A stretch of 64,000 nucleotides of DNA from G965240365 sp965240365 (GTDB taxonomy: Bacteria; Pseudomonadota; Gammaproteobacteria; Eutrophobiales; Eutrophobiaceae), in the NCBI GenBank assembly GCA_965240365.1, contig OZ251218.1:1178001-1242000 (forward strand), given 5' to 3'. Shown here in pieces: positions 43,800 to 52,287 of this stretch. The notes below the pieces were generated by a model that saw only the letters and a list, made by a program, of their open reading frames with translations, was not told the DNA's origin and searched no databases. The translations under genes and the position numbers were made by a program. Every line of letters begins with the position of its first letter. Within the stretch, counting starts at the first letter, position 1.

Positions 43800-46573
43800 T
43801 GTCGTGCCTCCCGCAATCCGTCTTTCTCCTCCTCGGTTGCGGTCATTTTGGTGTAAAGCTCGAAAAGTTTTTCCAGCCGTTCGGTATCGTTCTTGAAACG
43901 GCGGCCGATATAGATGCGTTCCAGTACTTCGTCGTTTCGATCATGCGCGGCGCGCAGGTCAGCGGGCATTTTCCTGGGGTCGTAAAGATCGGCGATGGTC
44001 GCGGGGAAATGCGCCTCGCGCGCGAGCAGGATATCTTCAGCGCAGCGGGTGAGGTCGTCCTTGTTCTTCTCGGTCAGCCTGGGTACTGGGAAAGTGTTCC
44101 AGCCGAGCGTGTTTGTATAGGAAAAGTCCGTGCGCATACGCGCGCACACGGCCCCAACCCACGCAATGTTCATTGCCGAACAGATTATTGCGAAAGGCCA
44201 TAATGGGATGCCTAAAAAAAAGAACGCCTTGTTCGAAACTACAGTGCCCGCCCCCAAGATATCCGCAGGAAGATATGGTCTGTTTTCTGAACTGATAACA
44301 GGCACCACAACAACCGTTTTATCTGGCAGCGGTTTTCGTTCGTCAAAGCGATGCGGCCATTTTGCAGCCTTGACCGTTGCCGCCTTCTTACTCGCCAGCC
44401 GAAATTTTCTAACTTTTTCAATTCTCTGATTCAAATCAGGGATGCTGGTTGCTCGCTCCACCTTGTCATCAGTGACCCAGATACAGTAGCGATGAAAGCC
44501 ATTTATGAGCTCCCTCGATCCAACAAAGGGCCTTATAAACTCATCTCGATCAGCTCTTGAAATCTCAAGAGAATGCAGATCATCAGATTCAAGCAAGAGA
44601 TAGCCACCATCCGTTGGTGAATTTCCCCTCTCCATCTCAGGTAGCCCGGAGATGTGTTTGCTTCGGGATTTGATCACAACATCGGTGCCAGCGATCAAGT
44701 AAGCGTTGATGTTGTTACAAGACTGAGAAACTGTATCGCCATCAGAAGAGATAAAGTAAAGGCGACGGCGCGTTCTCGGTTCCGAGGCTATACCAACAAT
44801 CACAACAGTTACGCCCGCATTGTGACTGGCGAGGTTTGCCCATTTGAAACTAGTGTGTGCAAAGGCGATTTCGTGCCTATCCTTGAAAATCAACGGCCAA
44901 AGGATCGAAACTTGCCGCCCCTGACAAATCGAGTTTGTGGATACCAGTGCTGAAACTGTTGGCGTGTGAAGACCATAGTCTGCGGCCTTCATGAACCATC
45001 CCGCCACATAGTCAAGAGACTTCCAACTTCTAGTTCTTCCATCAAATATGCAGCGAAGGTCTTCTTTTTGTTCTGTGCTTTGCCATTTCGACCCTCGATA
45101 AGGCGGATTCCCGCAAATATAGGTCTCTCCACCTTCGTTCTCAAAATCCATTTCAGCTTGGTCAAGAGGCGTGCTGAAAAGATCATCTCCATGCAACTTC
45201 ACACCCGTCCCCGTGGGCGGGCAGATACTTAGCCAATCGAGCCGCAGGGCGTTGCCGCAGGTAATCCAGTTCTGCGCATTCAGCGGCAGGAACTCAGCCA
45301 GCGCTTCCTTTTGACCGCGGTAGGTTACGTCGCACTGATACTCGGCGATGATAAGCGCCAGCCGCGCGATCTCCGCGGGGAAGTCACGCAGCTCAATTCC
45401 GCGGAAATTGGTCAGCGGAATATCGGTCTTGCGATTGTCTTCGCCCCATCGCCGATTGATCTCGGCCTCGATGGCGCGCATTTCCTTGTAGGCGATAACA
45501 AGGAAGTTACCCGACCCGCAAGCCGGATCGAACACCCGGATTTTCGCCATACGATTGCGCAGATTGCGAAGCTTGCGCATGTTGTCGCCCGCCTCGTCGA
45601 GTTTGCCACGCAGATCATCCAGAAAAAGCGGATTGAGCACTTTGAGGATATTCGGCACGGACGTGTAGTGCATACCGAGCGCGCCGCGCTCTTCATCATC
45701 CGCCACGGCCTGAATCATCGATCCGAAAATATCGGGGTTGATCTTCGTCCAGTCGAGATTGCCGATGTGCAGAAGGTAGGATCGCGCGATCCTCGAAAAA
45801 CGCGGCACGTCCACGGAACCGGAAAAGAGATGTCCGTTCACGTAGGGGAACACATCCGCCCATCGCGGCAGCTTCGCGCTTGCGCGCTTCTGGATGGCCG
45901 TGTCCATAGCGCGAAACAGTTCCGATATTACCTTATGGGTGTTTGACGAGTCCCGCGCGCTCATCTGGTCGATAGTCTCGGTGAACAGACCTGCGCCGTG
46001 AAAGATGTCGGTGTCTTCGGCAAAAAAGCAGAAGATCAGCCTCGCCATAAAGTGGTTCATATCATGGCGACGTTCCGCCGTGTCCCACTCGGGGTTGTCT
46101 TTCAACAGTTCGACATAGAGACGGTTCAAGCGTCCTGTCGCCTTGATATCGAAGGCGCTTTCGCGGATTTGCTTGACCGTGCTGATGCCCGCGAGTGGCA
46201 GAAAGAAACCGAAGTGGTTGGGGAAATCCGGGTAGTCGCAAACGATAACCTCGCCACTTTTCAGGTCTTCGGCGTGAAACTCCTTCCCATCGGTGGCAAG
46301 GATGAATTTTGCGCGCGCCTTGGCGGTGGCGGGGCTGGTCTTCATTGCCGTAAGGGCCGCTGCGACCGCGCCGTCTTCGGCGACCTTGACGTGGATATTG
46401 TTGGTCTGAAGCACCCCGCCAACATCCGATTTGTTGGATGTGCCGGAACGCAGACGTTTAATCGTCGTGGCCTTGTTGCCGAACGCCTCCAGGAACGCGA
46501 AGGGAAAGGCTTCTGCGTCGAACGGCTGTCCGGCAAGTTTGGATATGGCCTCTTCGATCTCAACGGCGTTCAA
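43796..46573 (-). CDS. MmeI-like adenine DNA methyltransferase, nuclease motif not seen
   Basis: 925 aa, TTG start inside the end of the RHH gene. Core motif I DPACGSGNF near residue 348 and catalytic NPPY near 488 mark an N6-adenine (gamma-class) methyltransferase. The helical part ARLIFCFFAEDTDIF is typical of the MmeI/type IIG group. In MmeI the N terminus is a D-ExK nuclease; here the matching stretch (DVGGVLQTNNIHVKVAEDG) lacks the E-x-K, so the cut may be made by another protein. The presumed target-recognition region (about 44150-45100) is AT-richer than both flanks, suggesting exchange of specificity. Confidence 0.85.
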   Translation of the reverse strand: MNAVEIEEAISKLAGQPFDAEAFPFAFLEAFGNKATTIKRLRSGTSNKSDVGGVLQTNNIHVKVAEDGAVAAALTAMKTSPATAKARAKFILATDGKEFHAEDLKSGEVIVCDYPDFPNHFGFFLPLAGISTVKQIRESAFDIKATGRLNRLYVELLKDNPEWDTAERRHDMNHFMARLIFCFFAEDTDIFHGAGLFTETIDQMSARDSSNTHKVISELFRAMDTAIQKRASAKLPRWADVFPYVNGHLFSGSVDVPRFSRIARSYLLHIGNLDWTKINPDIFGSMIQAVADDEERGALGMHYTSVPNILKVLNPLFLDDLRGKLDEAGDNMRKLRNLRNRMAKIRVFDPACGSGNFLVIAYKEMRAIEAEINRRWGEDNRKTDIPLTNFRGIELRDFPAEIARLALIIAEYQCDVTYRGQKEALAEFLPLNAQNWITCGNALRLDWLSICPPTGTGVKLHGDDLFSTPLDQAEMDFENEGGETYICGNPPYRGSKWQSTEQKEDLRCIFDGRTRSWKSLDYVAGWFMKAADYGLHTPTVSALVSTNSICQGRQVSILWPLIFKDRHEIAFAHTSFKWANLASHNAGVTVVIVGIASEPRTRRRLYFISSDGDTVSQSCNNINAYLIAGTDVVIKSRSKHISGLPEMERGNSPTDGGYLLLESDDLHSLEISRADRDEFIRPFVGSRELINGFHRYCIWVTDDKVERATSIPDLNQRIEKVRKFRLASKKAATVKAAKWPHRFDERKPLPDKTVVVVPVISSENRPYLPADILGAGTVVSNKAFFFLGIPLWPFAIICSAMNIAWVGAVCARMRTDFSYTNTLGWNTFPVPRLTEKNKDDLTRCAEDILLAREAHFPATIADLYDPRKMPADLRAAHDRNDEVLERIYIGRRFKNDTERLEKLFELYTKMTATEEEKDGLREARQ

Positions 46574-46739
46574 GGTTTCGTCCTTTGTCGTTGGCTATGA
46601 TCTGTTCGTTGCGCTCGATATATTCACGCATGAACTCCCGGATTACCTGGGAGGCGGGCCTGTCCTGCTCGCGGCAGAGTTCGAGGAACTTCTCGCGGAG
46701 TTGACGCTCGACCCTGATGCGCAGTCCTGAGTCTTTCAT
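46560..46739 (-). CDS. Small ribbon-helix-helix protein, likely operon regulator
   Basis: 59 aa from ATG 46739 (MKDSGLRIRVERQLREKFLELC); an upstream start would add residues encoded by the operator. RHH/CopG-like beta strand (LRIRVERQ) then helices FLELCREQDRPASQVIREFMREYIE. No toxin partner lies next to it. It overlaps the methyltransferase start by 14 bases and stands first in the defence operon, so autoregulation is the simplest role. Confidence 0.8.
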   Translation of the reverse strand: MKDSGLRIRVERQLREKFLELCREQDRPASQVIREFMREYIERNEQIIANDKGRNLERR

Positions 46740-46752
46740 GTAATGAGTGTAG

Positions 46753-46778
46753 CCGTTGGATACACAATGTGCCAACGG
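46753..46778. promoter_or_regulatory. Inverted-repeat operator before the defence operon
   Basis: CCGTTGG (46753-46759) and its exact complement CCAACGG (46772-46778), with CACA-A-TGTG between. It lies 14 bases upstream of the RHH start, where RHH proteins usually bind. Confidence 0.65.
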
Positions 46779-47031
46779 AATTTCGGAGATTTACCCGCAG
46801 ACCACAACCGCATTCGAGGGCGCTCCCTTGCCCGTAGTCCGGCGGCGAAACGCTGGCGCGCCCCCAACCGGCGCAAGGTTGGCCTGTTCATTGGAGTAAC
46901 CGGATAAAATCATGTGCCCGCCGCTGTCAAACAGGTTGTGCGTTCTGCGAGTCTTTTTCGCACGGGCGAAATCTCAAGACGCTTTTCACCCGGCCCGGCC
47001 GATTATTTCTCCGCGCGCCGAAGAAGTTTCA
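46779..47031. other. Boundary stretch upstream of the defence operon
   Basis: No convincing gene was seen. It must hold the promoter of the minus-strand operon, but no clear -35/-10 pair stands out. A short hairpin ACCGGCGCAAGGTT lies at about 46879-46892. Confidence 0.4.
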
Positions 47032-47640
47032 TTAACGCCCCAGAACGCCCAGCACCAGCGGCAGTGTCACGCCTGAAAGCACGGTTTGGGCGGTGATGAT
47101 GAGCGCCATGAGGCGATGATCGCCGCCCATCTGACGGGCGAGAATGAAGGCTGAGGCCGCCACGGGAATAGCGGTGTAAATCAGGGCGGCATCCCGCGAC
47201 ACCGGATCCAGCCCGAAAACCAGGCTGAACAGGAACGCCACCACGGGCAAAACGATCAGATGCGCCACCGAGGCTATGGCCACGGGCTTCAGGCCGTCCC
47301 CGATGCCGTCGAAACGCAGCCCGGCGCCCACGGCCAAGAGGCCCATCGGCAGCGCGGCCCGCCCCATGATGTCCATGAGGTTGCCGACGACCACCGGCAG
47401 TCTCGCATCGAAGCCGTTCAGCAGGAAGCCGATCATGCAAGCCAGTATGAGCGGATTCTTTAGCAGTTCCATGATGGTCCGCCTGATTCCCCCGCCGTTA
47501 TTCCCCTGCCGGGAAAGCGCCAGAACGCACAGCACATTGACCAGCGGGATGAGCGTCAGCAACGCCACGCCGGACAATGCCAGCCAGTCAGGCCCCAGCA
47601 GCGCGGCGGCCTTCTGGCTCAGTCCCTTCGGCAGCCGCGC
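47032..47640 (-). pseudogene. 5'-truncated AEC-family (auxin efflux carrier-like) transporter
   Basis: Encodes the C-terminal about two thirds of an AEC permease: five or so hydrophobic segments such as LLTLIPLVNVLCVLALS, PLILACMIGFLLNG, LPMGLLAVGAGLRF, IVLPVVAFLFSLVF, and the end LSGVTLPLVLGVLG. Intact relatives have about 310 aa with ten helices; here the frame begins at a junction near 47640-47655 where autotransporter sequence of the opposite strand takes over. Probably non-functional. Confidence 0.8.
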
Positions 47641-47654
47641 CCGCGAGCGGGAGA

Positions 47655-48433
47655 GCCACCCGGCGGGTCTCAGACCCGAGTTTGACCATCTGGGGCTGGC
47701 CGGGGGCTATGATGTCCGCCTTGCGGCCACGCAACTCGGGGTGCTGGCGGGCTATGGCCGGGGGGAACGGGTCTTTGAGGGAGAACAACGCTTTAAGCCC
47801 GGCCCCGGGGTGTTCAAGGGGCCCTTTGCCGGGCTTTATGCCCGTCAGGATTTTGCCCGGTTCTATGTGCATCTGGGGCTTGCGGGCGGGACCTTGAAGC
47901 ATGAACACAGCCGTCTGGTGAATGACCAGCGGGGGCCAAACGGCGAGGTGCGGGCCGAGGCCCGCACGCGCAGTTGGTGGCTGGCGCCGGAGGCGCGGAT
48001 TGGGTGGCGGGCCTTGGATACGGGTTTGGCGCGGTTTGAGCCTTCGCTGTCGGCCCGTTATGCGCGGCAGAGTATCCGGGCTTATACCGAAACGGGGATT
48101 CGGGCCCCGGCCGCGGTGGGGCGGCGCACGGTGGAGATGGTGGAGACGCGGTTGGAGATGAAGGCCAGCCGTGAGGTCGGCCCGGGGCGTTTGGCCTTGC
48201 GGCTGGGCTGGCAGTATCGGAATGACCTGAATTCGAACCGGACGCAGGTTCGGCTTTTGGGTGAGACGCAAAGTCTGAGATTTGAGCCGAAGCTGGGCAG
48301 TAGTGTTTATCTGGGTGCGGAGGCGGAGTTTGAGTTGGCCCCGGGTCTGTTCTTTAGTCTCAACGGCGAGGCGGTGTCCGGGGGCGGGTATCGGAGTTTG
48401 AGCGGGATGGCGAGTTTGTATATGCGGTTTTAG
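47655..48433 (+). pseudogene. C-terminal beta-barrel remnant of an autotransporter
   Basis: About 258 codons encoding GLRPEFDHLGLAGGYDVRLAATQLGVLAGYG and alternating strands to the end SLSGMASLYMRF, the terminal Phe that marks outer-membrane barrels. The passenger, signal peptide and start are missing. The reading frame continues upstream only because it is open across the antisense of the AEC gene. It is probably a fragment brought in by recombination. Confidence 0.78.
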
Positions 48434-48493
48434 GGGGCGGGCGGACTTTGGTTTCTGTCATTCTGACCCCCGTTGTCATTCCAGCGAAAGCTC

Positions 48494-49110
48494 GCCTACA
48501 GGACGTAGGTGGTAGAGCGGCGTCTGGAACAAGCCGCCGAGGAATCCACCCGCGTCAGCGGGAATAATGACCAGTCCTTCAATTGTCATTCCCGCTCGCG
48601 CGGGAATGTATTGCATAAACCACTGGATTCCAGCTTTCGCTGGAATGACGGCGGAGGATATGGATGCAGCCCGGCAATCTTCAATGTCATTTTCGTTCCT
48701 TACGTCATTTATGCGGCGTGAGGGCATGCCTACAGGGATGTAGGTGGTAGAGCGGCGTCTGGAACAAGCCGCCGAGGAATCCACCCGCGTCAGCGGGAAT
48801 AATAACCTGTCCTTCACATTGTCATTCCCGCTCGCGCGGGAATGTATTGCATAAACCACTGGATTCCAGCTTTCGCTGGAATGACGGCGGAGGATATGGA
48901 TGCAGCCCGGCAACCTTCAATGTCATTTTCGTTCCTTACGTCATTTATGGACAGGATGTCCTGTATGCGGCGTGAGGGCACGCCTACAGGGATGTAGGTG
49001 GTAGAGCAGCGTCTGGAACAAGCCGCCGAGGACGCCCGTAGCCGCCCGGCCTGCCTGCTGCAGGCAGGCGAAGGCCGGAATCCACCCGCGTCAGCCCTGC
49101 CTGCAGCAGG
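48494..49110. repeat. Tandem array of about 234-254 bp units built from palindromic repeats
   Basis: Units start with GCCTACAGG(G)A(T/C)GTAGGTGG at 48494, 48728 and 48982. Each of the first two contains GGAACAAGCCGCCGAGGA, ATCCACCCGCGTCAGCGGGA and the GTCATTCC bipartite palindrome; the third is truncated. Unit 2 differs from unit 1 by an added GGACAGGATGTCCTGTAT. Unit 3 carries two copies of the 19-bp CCTGCC palindrome (about 49049 and 49099). 48434-48493 and 49111-49200 show no gene. Confidence 0.85.
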
Positions 49111-49288
49111 CAGGGGGATAACTCTGCGTAATCTGCGTAATCTGCGGATTGTTTTCCTCGGCGCAGGCAGGCGAGCCTATGGCGTATTATCATATACTCA
49201 TCACAGGTATTGAACCCGGACAATGGTTTCTTTTTTTTATAAATAAATGCTATAGTTGAGATGTTTCGGTTAATCCGGCATGTCAAGA

Positions 49289-49410
49289 CTATCGCAAGAT
49301 AGCTGGCCCGCGGGAAAGGCGATGACAAGCCTCGCGGGCCATCAAACGGCTGGTCCGGCCAGCGTCAGGAGTGTAAGCCCGGAAGCATGGCTTTCGGGCT
49401 TTGCTCTTTA
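49289..49410 (+). ncRNA. Structured leader with a terminator-like hairpin upstream of the phosphonate genes
   Basis: Four consecutive hairpins: CTATC-GCAA-GATAG (49289-49302, GNRA loop); TGGCCCGCG..AGGC-GATGACAA-GCCT-CGCGGGCCA (49304-49341); GCTGG-TCCGG-CCAGC (49349-49363); and AAGCCCG-G-AAGC-ATG-GCTT-T-CGGGCTT (49375-49401) followed by TGCTCTTT. The last resembles an intrinsic terminator and ends about 97 bases before the PEP mutase ATG. I could not match it to a known riboswitch class. Confidence 0.5.
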
Positions 49411-49498
49411 AACCCGGGTCGTTAAGTATAGCTATCCTGATCGAGTCTAAATCCTGTCTCGTTGTCTTCCCGGTCAAATAAACCCGTTTACCGTAAAA

Positions 49499-51121
49499 AT
49501 GACCAAAATCAGCAAATGTAAACAGCTTCGCGCCCTGCTTGAATCCGACCGGCTGGAATTCATTATGGAGGCGCATAACGGCTTGTCTGCCAAGATCGTG
49601 GAGCGGGCCGGCTTTAAGGGGATCTGGGGCAGCGGCCTGGCCTTGTCGGCGCAGTTTGGCGTGCGCGACAGTAATGAGGCCAGTTGGACCCAGGTGGTCG
49701 ATATGCTGGAATTTATGTCCGACGCCACCACCATCCCGGTTTTACTGGATGGCGATACCGGTTACGGCAATTTCAATAATCTGCGGCGGCTGGTCAAAAA
49801 ACTGGAACAGCGCGACATCGCCGGGGTCTGCATTGAGGACAAGCAGTTCCCCAAGACCAACAGCTTTATCGACGGCAATAAACAGGCGCTGGCCGATGTG
49901 AATGAGTTTTGCGGCAAGATCAAGGCCGGCAAGGACAGCCAGAACGATGCCGATTTCTGCATCGTGGCCCGGGTCGAGGCGTTGATTGCCGGCTGGGGCA
50001 TGGCGGAGGCATTGCGCCGGGCCGAGGCCTATCACCGGGCCGGGGCGGATGCCGTGCTGATTCACAGCCGCTCATCAAGACCGGATGAGGTGCTGACATT
50101 TGCCGCGGAATGGGCCGGCCGTTCGCCGCTGGTGATCGTGCCGACCAAATATTACAGCACGCCGACCGAGGCCTTTCGCAAAGCCGGGATCAGTATGGTC
50201 ATCTGGGCCAATCACCTTATCCGCGCCGCGGTTGCCGTCATGGAGCAGACCGGCCAGGCCATCTTTGCCTCGGAATCGCTGGCGGATGTGGAAGACAAGA
50301 TCGCCGCGGTCAGCCATATCTTTGATTTGCAGGGCGCGGATGAACTGAGCCGGGCCGAGCAGCGCTATCTGCAACAGAAATCGAATATCCAGGCCGTCAT
50401 TCTTGCCGCGAGCCGGGGCGGTGAGTTGCATGAACTGACCCATGACCGGCCCAAGGCCATGATCAGCATCGGCGGCAAGACCCTGCTCGGCCGCCTGCTG
50501 GAAGGCTTGAAGAGGGCCGGCATCAATAAATCGACCGTGATCGCCGGTTACCGGGCCGAGGCCATCAACCTGCCCGGCATTGACAAGTGCATTAACACAG
50601 ATTTTGAGGCGGGCGATGAATTACAAACCCTGCTCTGCGCGCGGGATAAATTCAGTGACGACATGCTGATCACCTACAGCGACCTGCTGTTCCGTGAATA
50701 TATCCTCAGAGACCTGATAGAGACGGAGGGCGACATCGTTATCGTGGTTGATTCGGCGCTTGATAATCCGAATATCAGCGGCGCGCCGGATTATGCCTGG
50801 TGCAGCCGGGAGGATGATCGCTCGCCGTTTATGCAGGATGTGAATTTGACCCGGCTCTCGTCTTCCAGGGAAGGCTTCGACAAGGCGCCGTCCGGCTACT
50901 GGATCGGCATGATGCGTGTCCGCAAGGCGGGGCGGCAATGGATCGATGCCGCCCTGAATGAACTCAAAGGCGCGGCCGGCTTCAATGCATTGACCCTGCC
51001 CGATTTGTTAAATCATTTGATCGAACAGGGCAGGCCGGTCCAGGTTCATTATATAGACGGCCACTGGCTGGACGTGAATTCACTGGCCGATCTGGACCGC
51101 GCCAATAACTTCACCAAATAG
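49499..51121 (+). CDS. pepM: Phosphoenolpyruvate mutase fused to a nucleotidyltransferase (PepM-PntC-like)
   Basis: 540 aa. Residues 1-295: PEP mutase of the isocitrate-lyase superfamily, with LLDGDTGYGN and the mutase signature EDKQFPKTNSF (EDKxxxxxNS). It rearranges PEP to phosphonopyruvate, the entry to nearly all natural phosphonates. Residues 300-540: NTP-transferase fold (AVILAASRGGELHELTHDRPKAM..GKTLLGRLLEG; LITYSDLLF; HYIDGHWLDVNS), like PntC enzymes that make CMP-phosphonates for attachment to lipids or glycans. The next two genes complete 2-aminoethylphosphonate synthesis. Confidence 0.92.
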   Translation: MTKISKCKQLRALLESDRLEFIMEAHNGLSAKIVERAGFKGIWGSGLALSAQFGVRDSNEASWTQVVDMLEFMSDATTIPVLLDGDTGYGNFNNLRRLVKKLEQRDIAGVCIEDKQFPKTNSFIDGNKQALADVNEFCGKIKAGKDSQNDADFCIVARVEALIAGWGMAEALRRAEAYHRAGADAVLIHSRSSRPDEVLTFAAEWAGRSPLVIVPTKYYSTPTEAFRKAGISMVIWANHLIRAAVAVMEQTGQAIFASESLADVEDKIAAVSHIFDLQGADELSRAEQRYLQQKSNIQAVILAASRGGELHELTHDRPKAMISIGGKTLLGRLLEGLKRAGINKSTVIAGYRAEAINLPGIDKCINTDFEAGDELQTLLCARDKFSDDMLITYSDLLFREYILRDLIETEGDIVIVVDSALDNPNISGAPDYAWCSREDDRSPFMQDVNLTRLSSSREGFDKAPSGYWIGMMRVRKAGRQWIDAALNELKGAAGFNALTLPDLLNHLIEQGRPVQVHYIDGHWLDVNSLADLDRANNFTK

Positions 51122-51166
51122 GCCGCCGCTGATGCCCCTGCCGCCGGACAATAACAGGACAAGCCC

Positions 51167-52285
51167 GTGATCCATGCCAGCGAATTTGTTGAAGCGGCCC
51201 GCGTATTGGGTTTCCGCCGTTATAGCGGCGTCCCCTGCTCCTTTCTGACCCCTTTTATTGACTATGTGATAAACGACCCCGATCTGGACTATGTGTCTTC
51301 GGCCAACGAGGGCGACGCGCTGGCCACCGCGGCCGGGGCCGCCATCGGCGGGCGGCGCTCCGTTGTGATGATGCAGAACTCCGGGCTGGGCAACGCCGTT
51401 AATCCGCTGACATCACTGGCCCATGTGTTTCGCATCCCGTTTTTGATCATCGCCACCCACCGGGGGCAGCCCGGCCTCAAGGACGAGCCGCAACATGAAC
51501 TGATGGGGCAGATCACCAAACCGCTGTTTGATACGATGCGCGTGCCCTGGGAGATTTTCCCGAAGGAAAGCGCCGCCATCGCCCCGGCGCTCGAACGGGC
51601 GGCGGATTTCATGCGGCAGGAACAGCGGCCTTATGCCTTCATTATGGAAAAAGGCACGGTGCTGACGGAAAGCCCGGCTGATAATCGGCCCAGGGCCGGC
51701 CCGGCCGCGTGGCCGCTGGATCGCAATACGGCGCTGCGTTGTATTATCCGGCATACGCCGGAGGACGACAGCCTGCTTATCGCCACCACCGGCTACACCG
51801 GGCGCGAGTTGTATGCCATTGCAGATCGCAAAAACCAGTTTTATATGGTGGGATCGATGGGCTGCGCCTCCTCGCTCGGCCTGGGCGTGGCGCTCGCCAG
51901 ACCGGATTTAAGGGTTGTCGTTATTGACGGCGACGGCGCGGGCCTGATGCGCATGGGCAACTTCACGACGCTCGGCAGTTACGCGGGCAATAATCTGATC
52001 CATATCCTGCTCGACAACGAAGTCCATGATTCCACCGGCCGCCAGGCGACCGTGGCCGCGCGGGTTGATTTCGCCGCGATCGCCCGCGCGAGCGGCTATA
52101 GCGCCACCCTGAGCGGCAATCACGGCGGCCTGATCGATGAACTGTTCTCGATCAGCGGCCAGACCGGGCCGATCTTTGCCCATCTCAAGATCCGCCCCGG
52201 CGCCGGCGCCAAACTGCCGAGACCGGGGCTTGCGCCCGCCCAGGCCCTGTCCCGCTTAATGCGACATATCGGGAGCCGTTTCTAG
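51167..52285 (+). CDS. ppd: Phosphonopyruvate decarboxylase
   Basis: 372 aa, GTG start 46 bases after pepM. Thiamine diphosphate enzyme that turns phosphonopyruvate into phosphonoacetaldehyde and so pulls the unfavourable mutase step. N-terminal Pyr domain with GVPCSFLTPFIDYVIND and the catalytic Glu in SANEGDALATAAGAAIGG; C-terminal PP domain with the ThDP motif GDGAGLMRMGNF..NNLIHILLDN. Full family length. Confidence 0.93.
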   Translation: MIHASEFVEAARVLGFRRYSGVPCSFLTPFIDYVINDPDLDYVSSANEGDALATAAGAAIGGRRSVVMMQNSGLGNAVNPLTSLAHVFRIPFLIIATHRGQPGLKDEPQHELMGQITKPLFDTMRVPWEIFPKESAAIAPALERAADFMRQEQRPYAFIMEKGTVLTESPADNRPRAGPAAWPLDRNTALRCIIRHTPEDDSLLIATTGYTGRELYAIADRKNQFYMVGSMGCASSLGLGVALARPDLRVVVIDGDGAGLMRMGNFTTLGSYAGNNLIHILLDNEVHDSTGRQATVAARVDFAAIARASGYSATLSGNHGGLIDELFSISGQTGPIFAHLKIRPGAGAKLPRPGLAPAQALSRLMRHIGSRF

Positions 52286-52287
52286 TC

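Noticed and set aside
46560..46739. RHH gene as antitoxin of a classical TA pair
   Set aside because: The next gene is a 925-aa methyltransferase and no small toxin frame lies on either side; a regulator is the simpler reading.
47276..47650. N-terminal part of the long plus-strand frame that ends in the autotransporter barrel
   Set aside because: This part is antisense to AEC transporter codons; only the sequence after about 47655 has barrel features.
48494..49110. CRISPR array
   Set aside because: Units are about 240 bp, few, and near-identical throughout; there are no short repeats separated by unique spacers and no cas genes.
49289..49410. Assignment of the pepM leader to the TPP or guanidine riboswitch class
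   Set aside because: Only short fragments such as CCAGCGT or CTGGTCCG resemble those classes; the conserved cores are absent.
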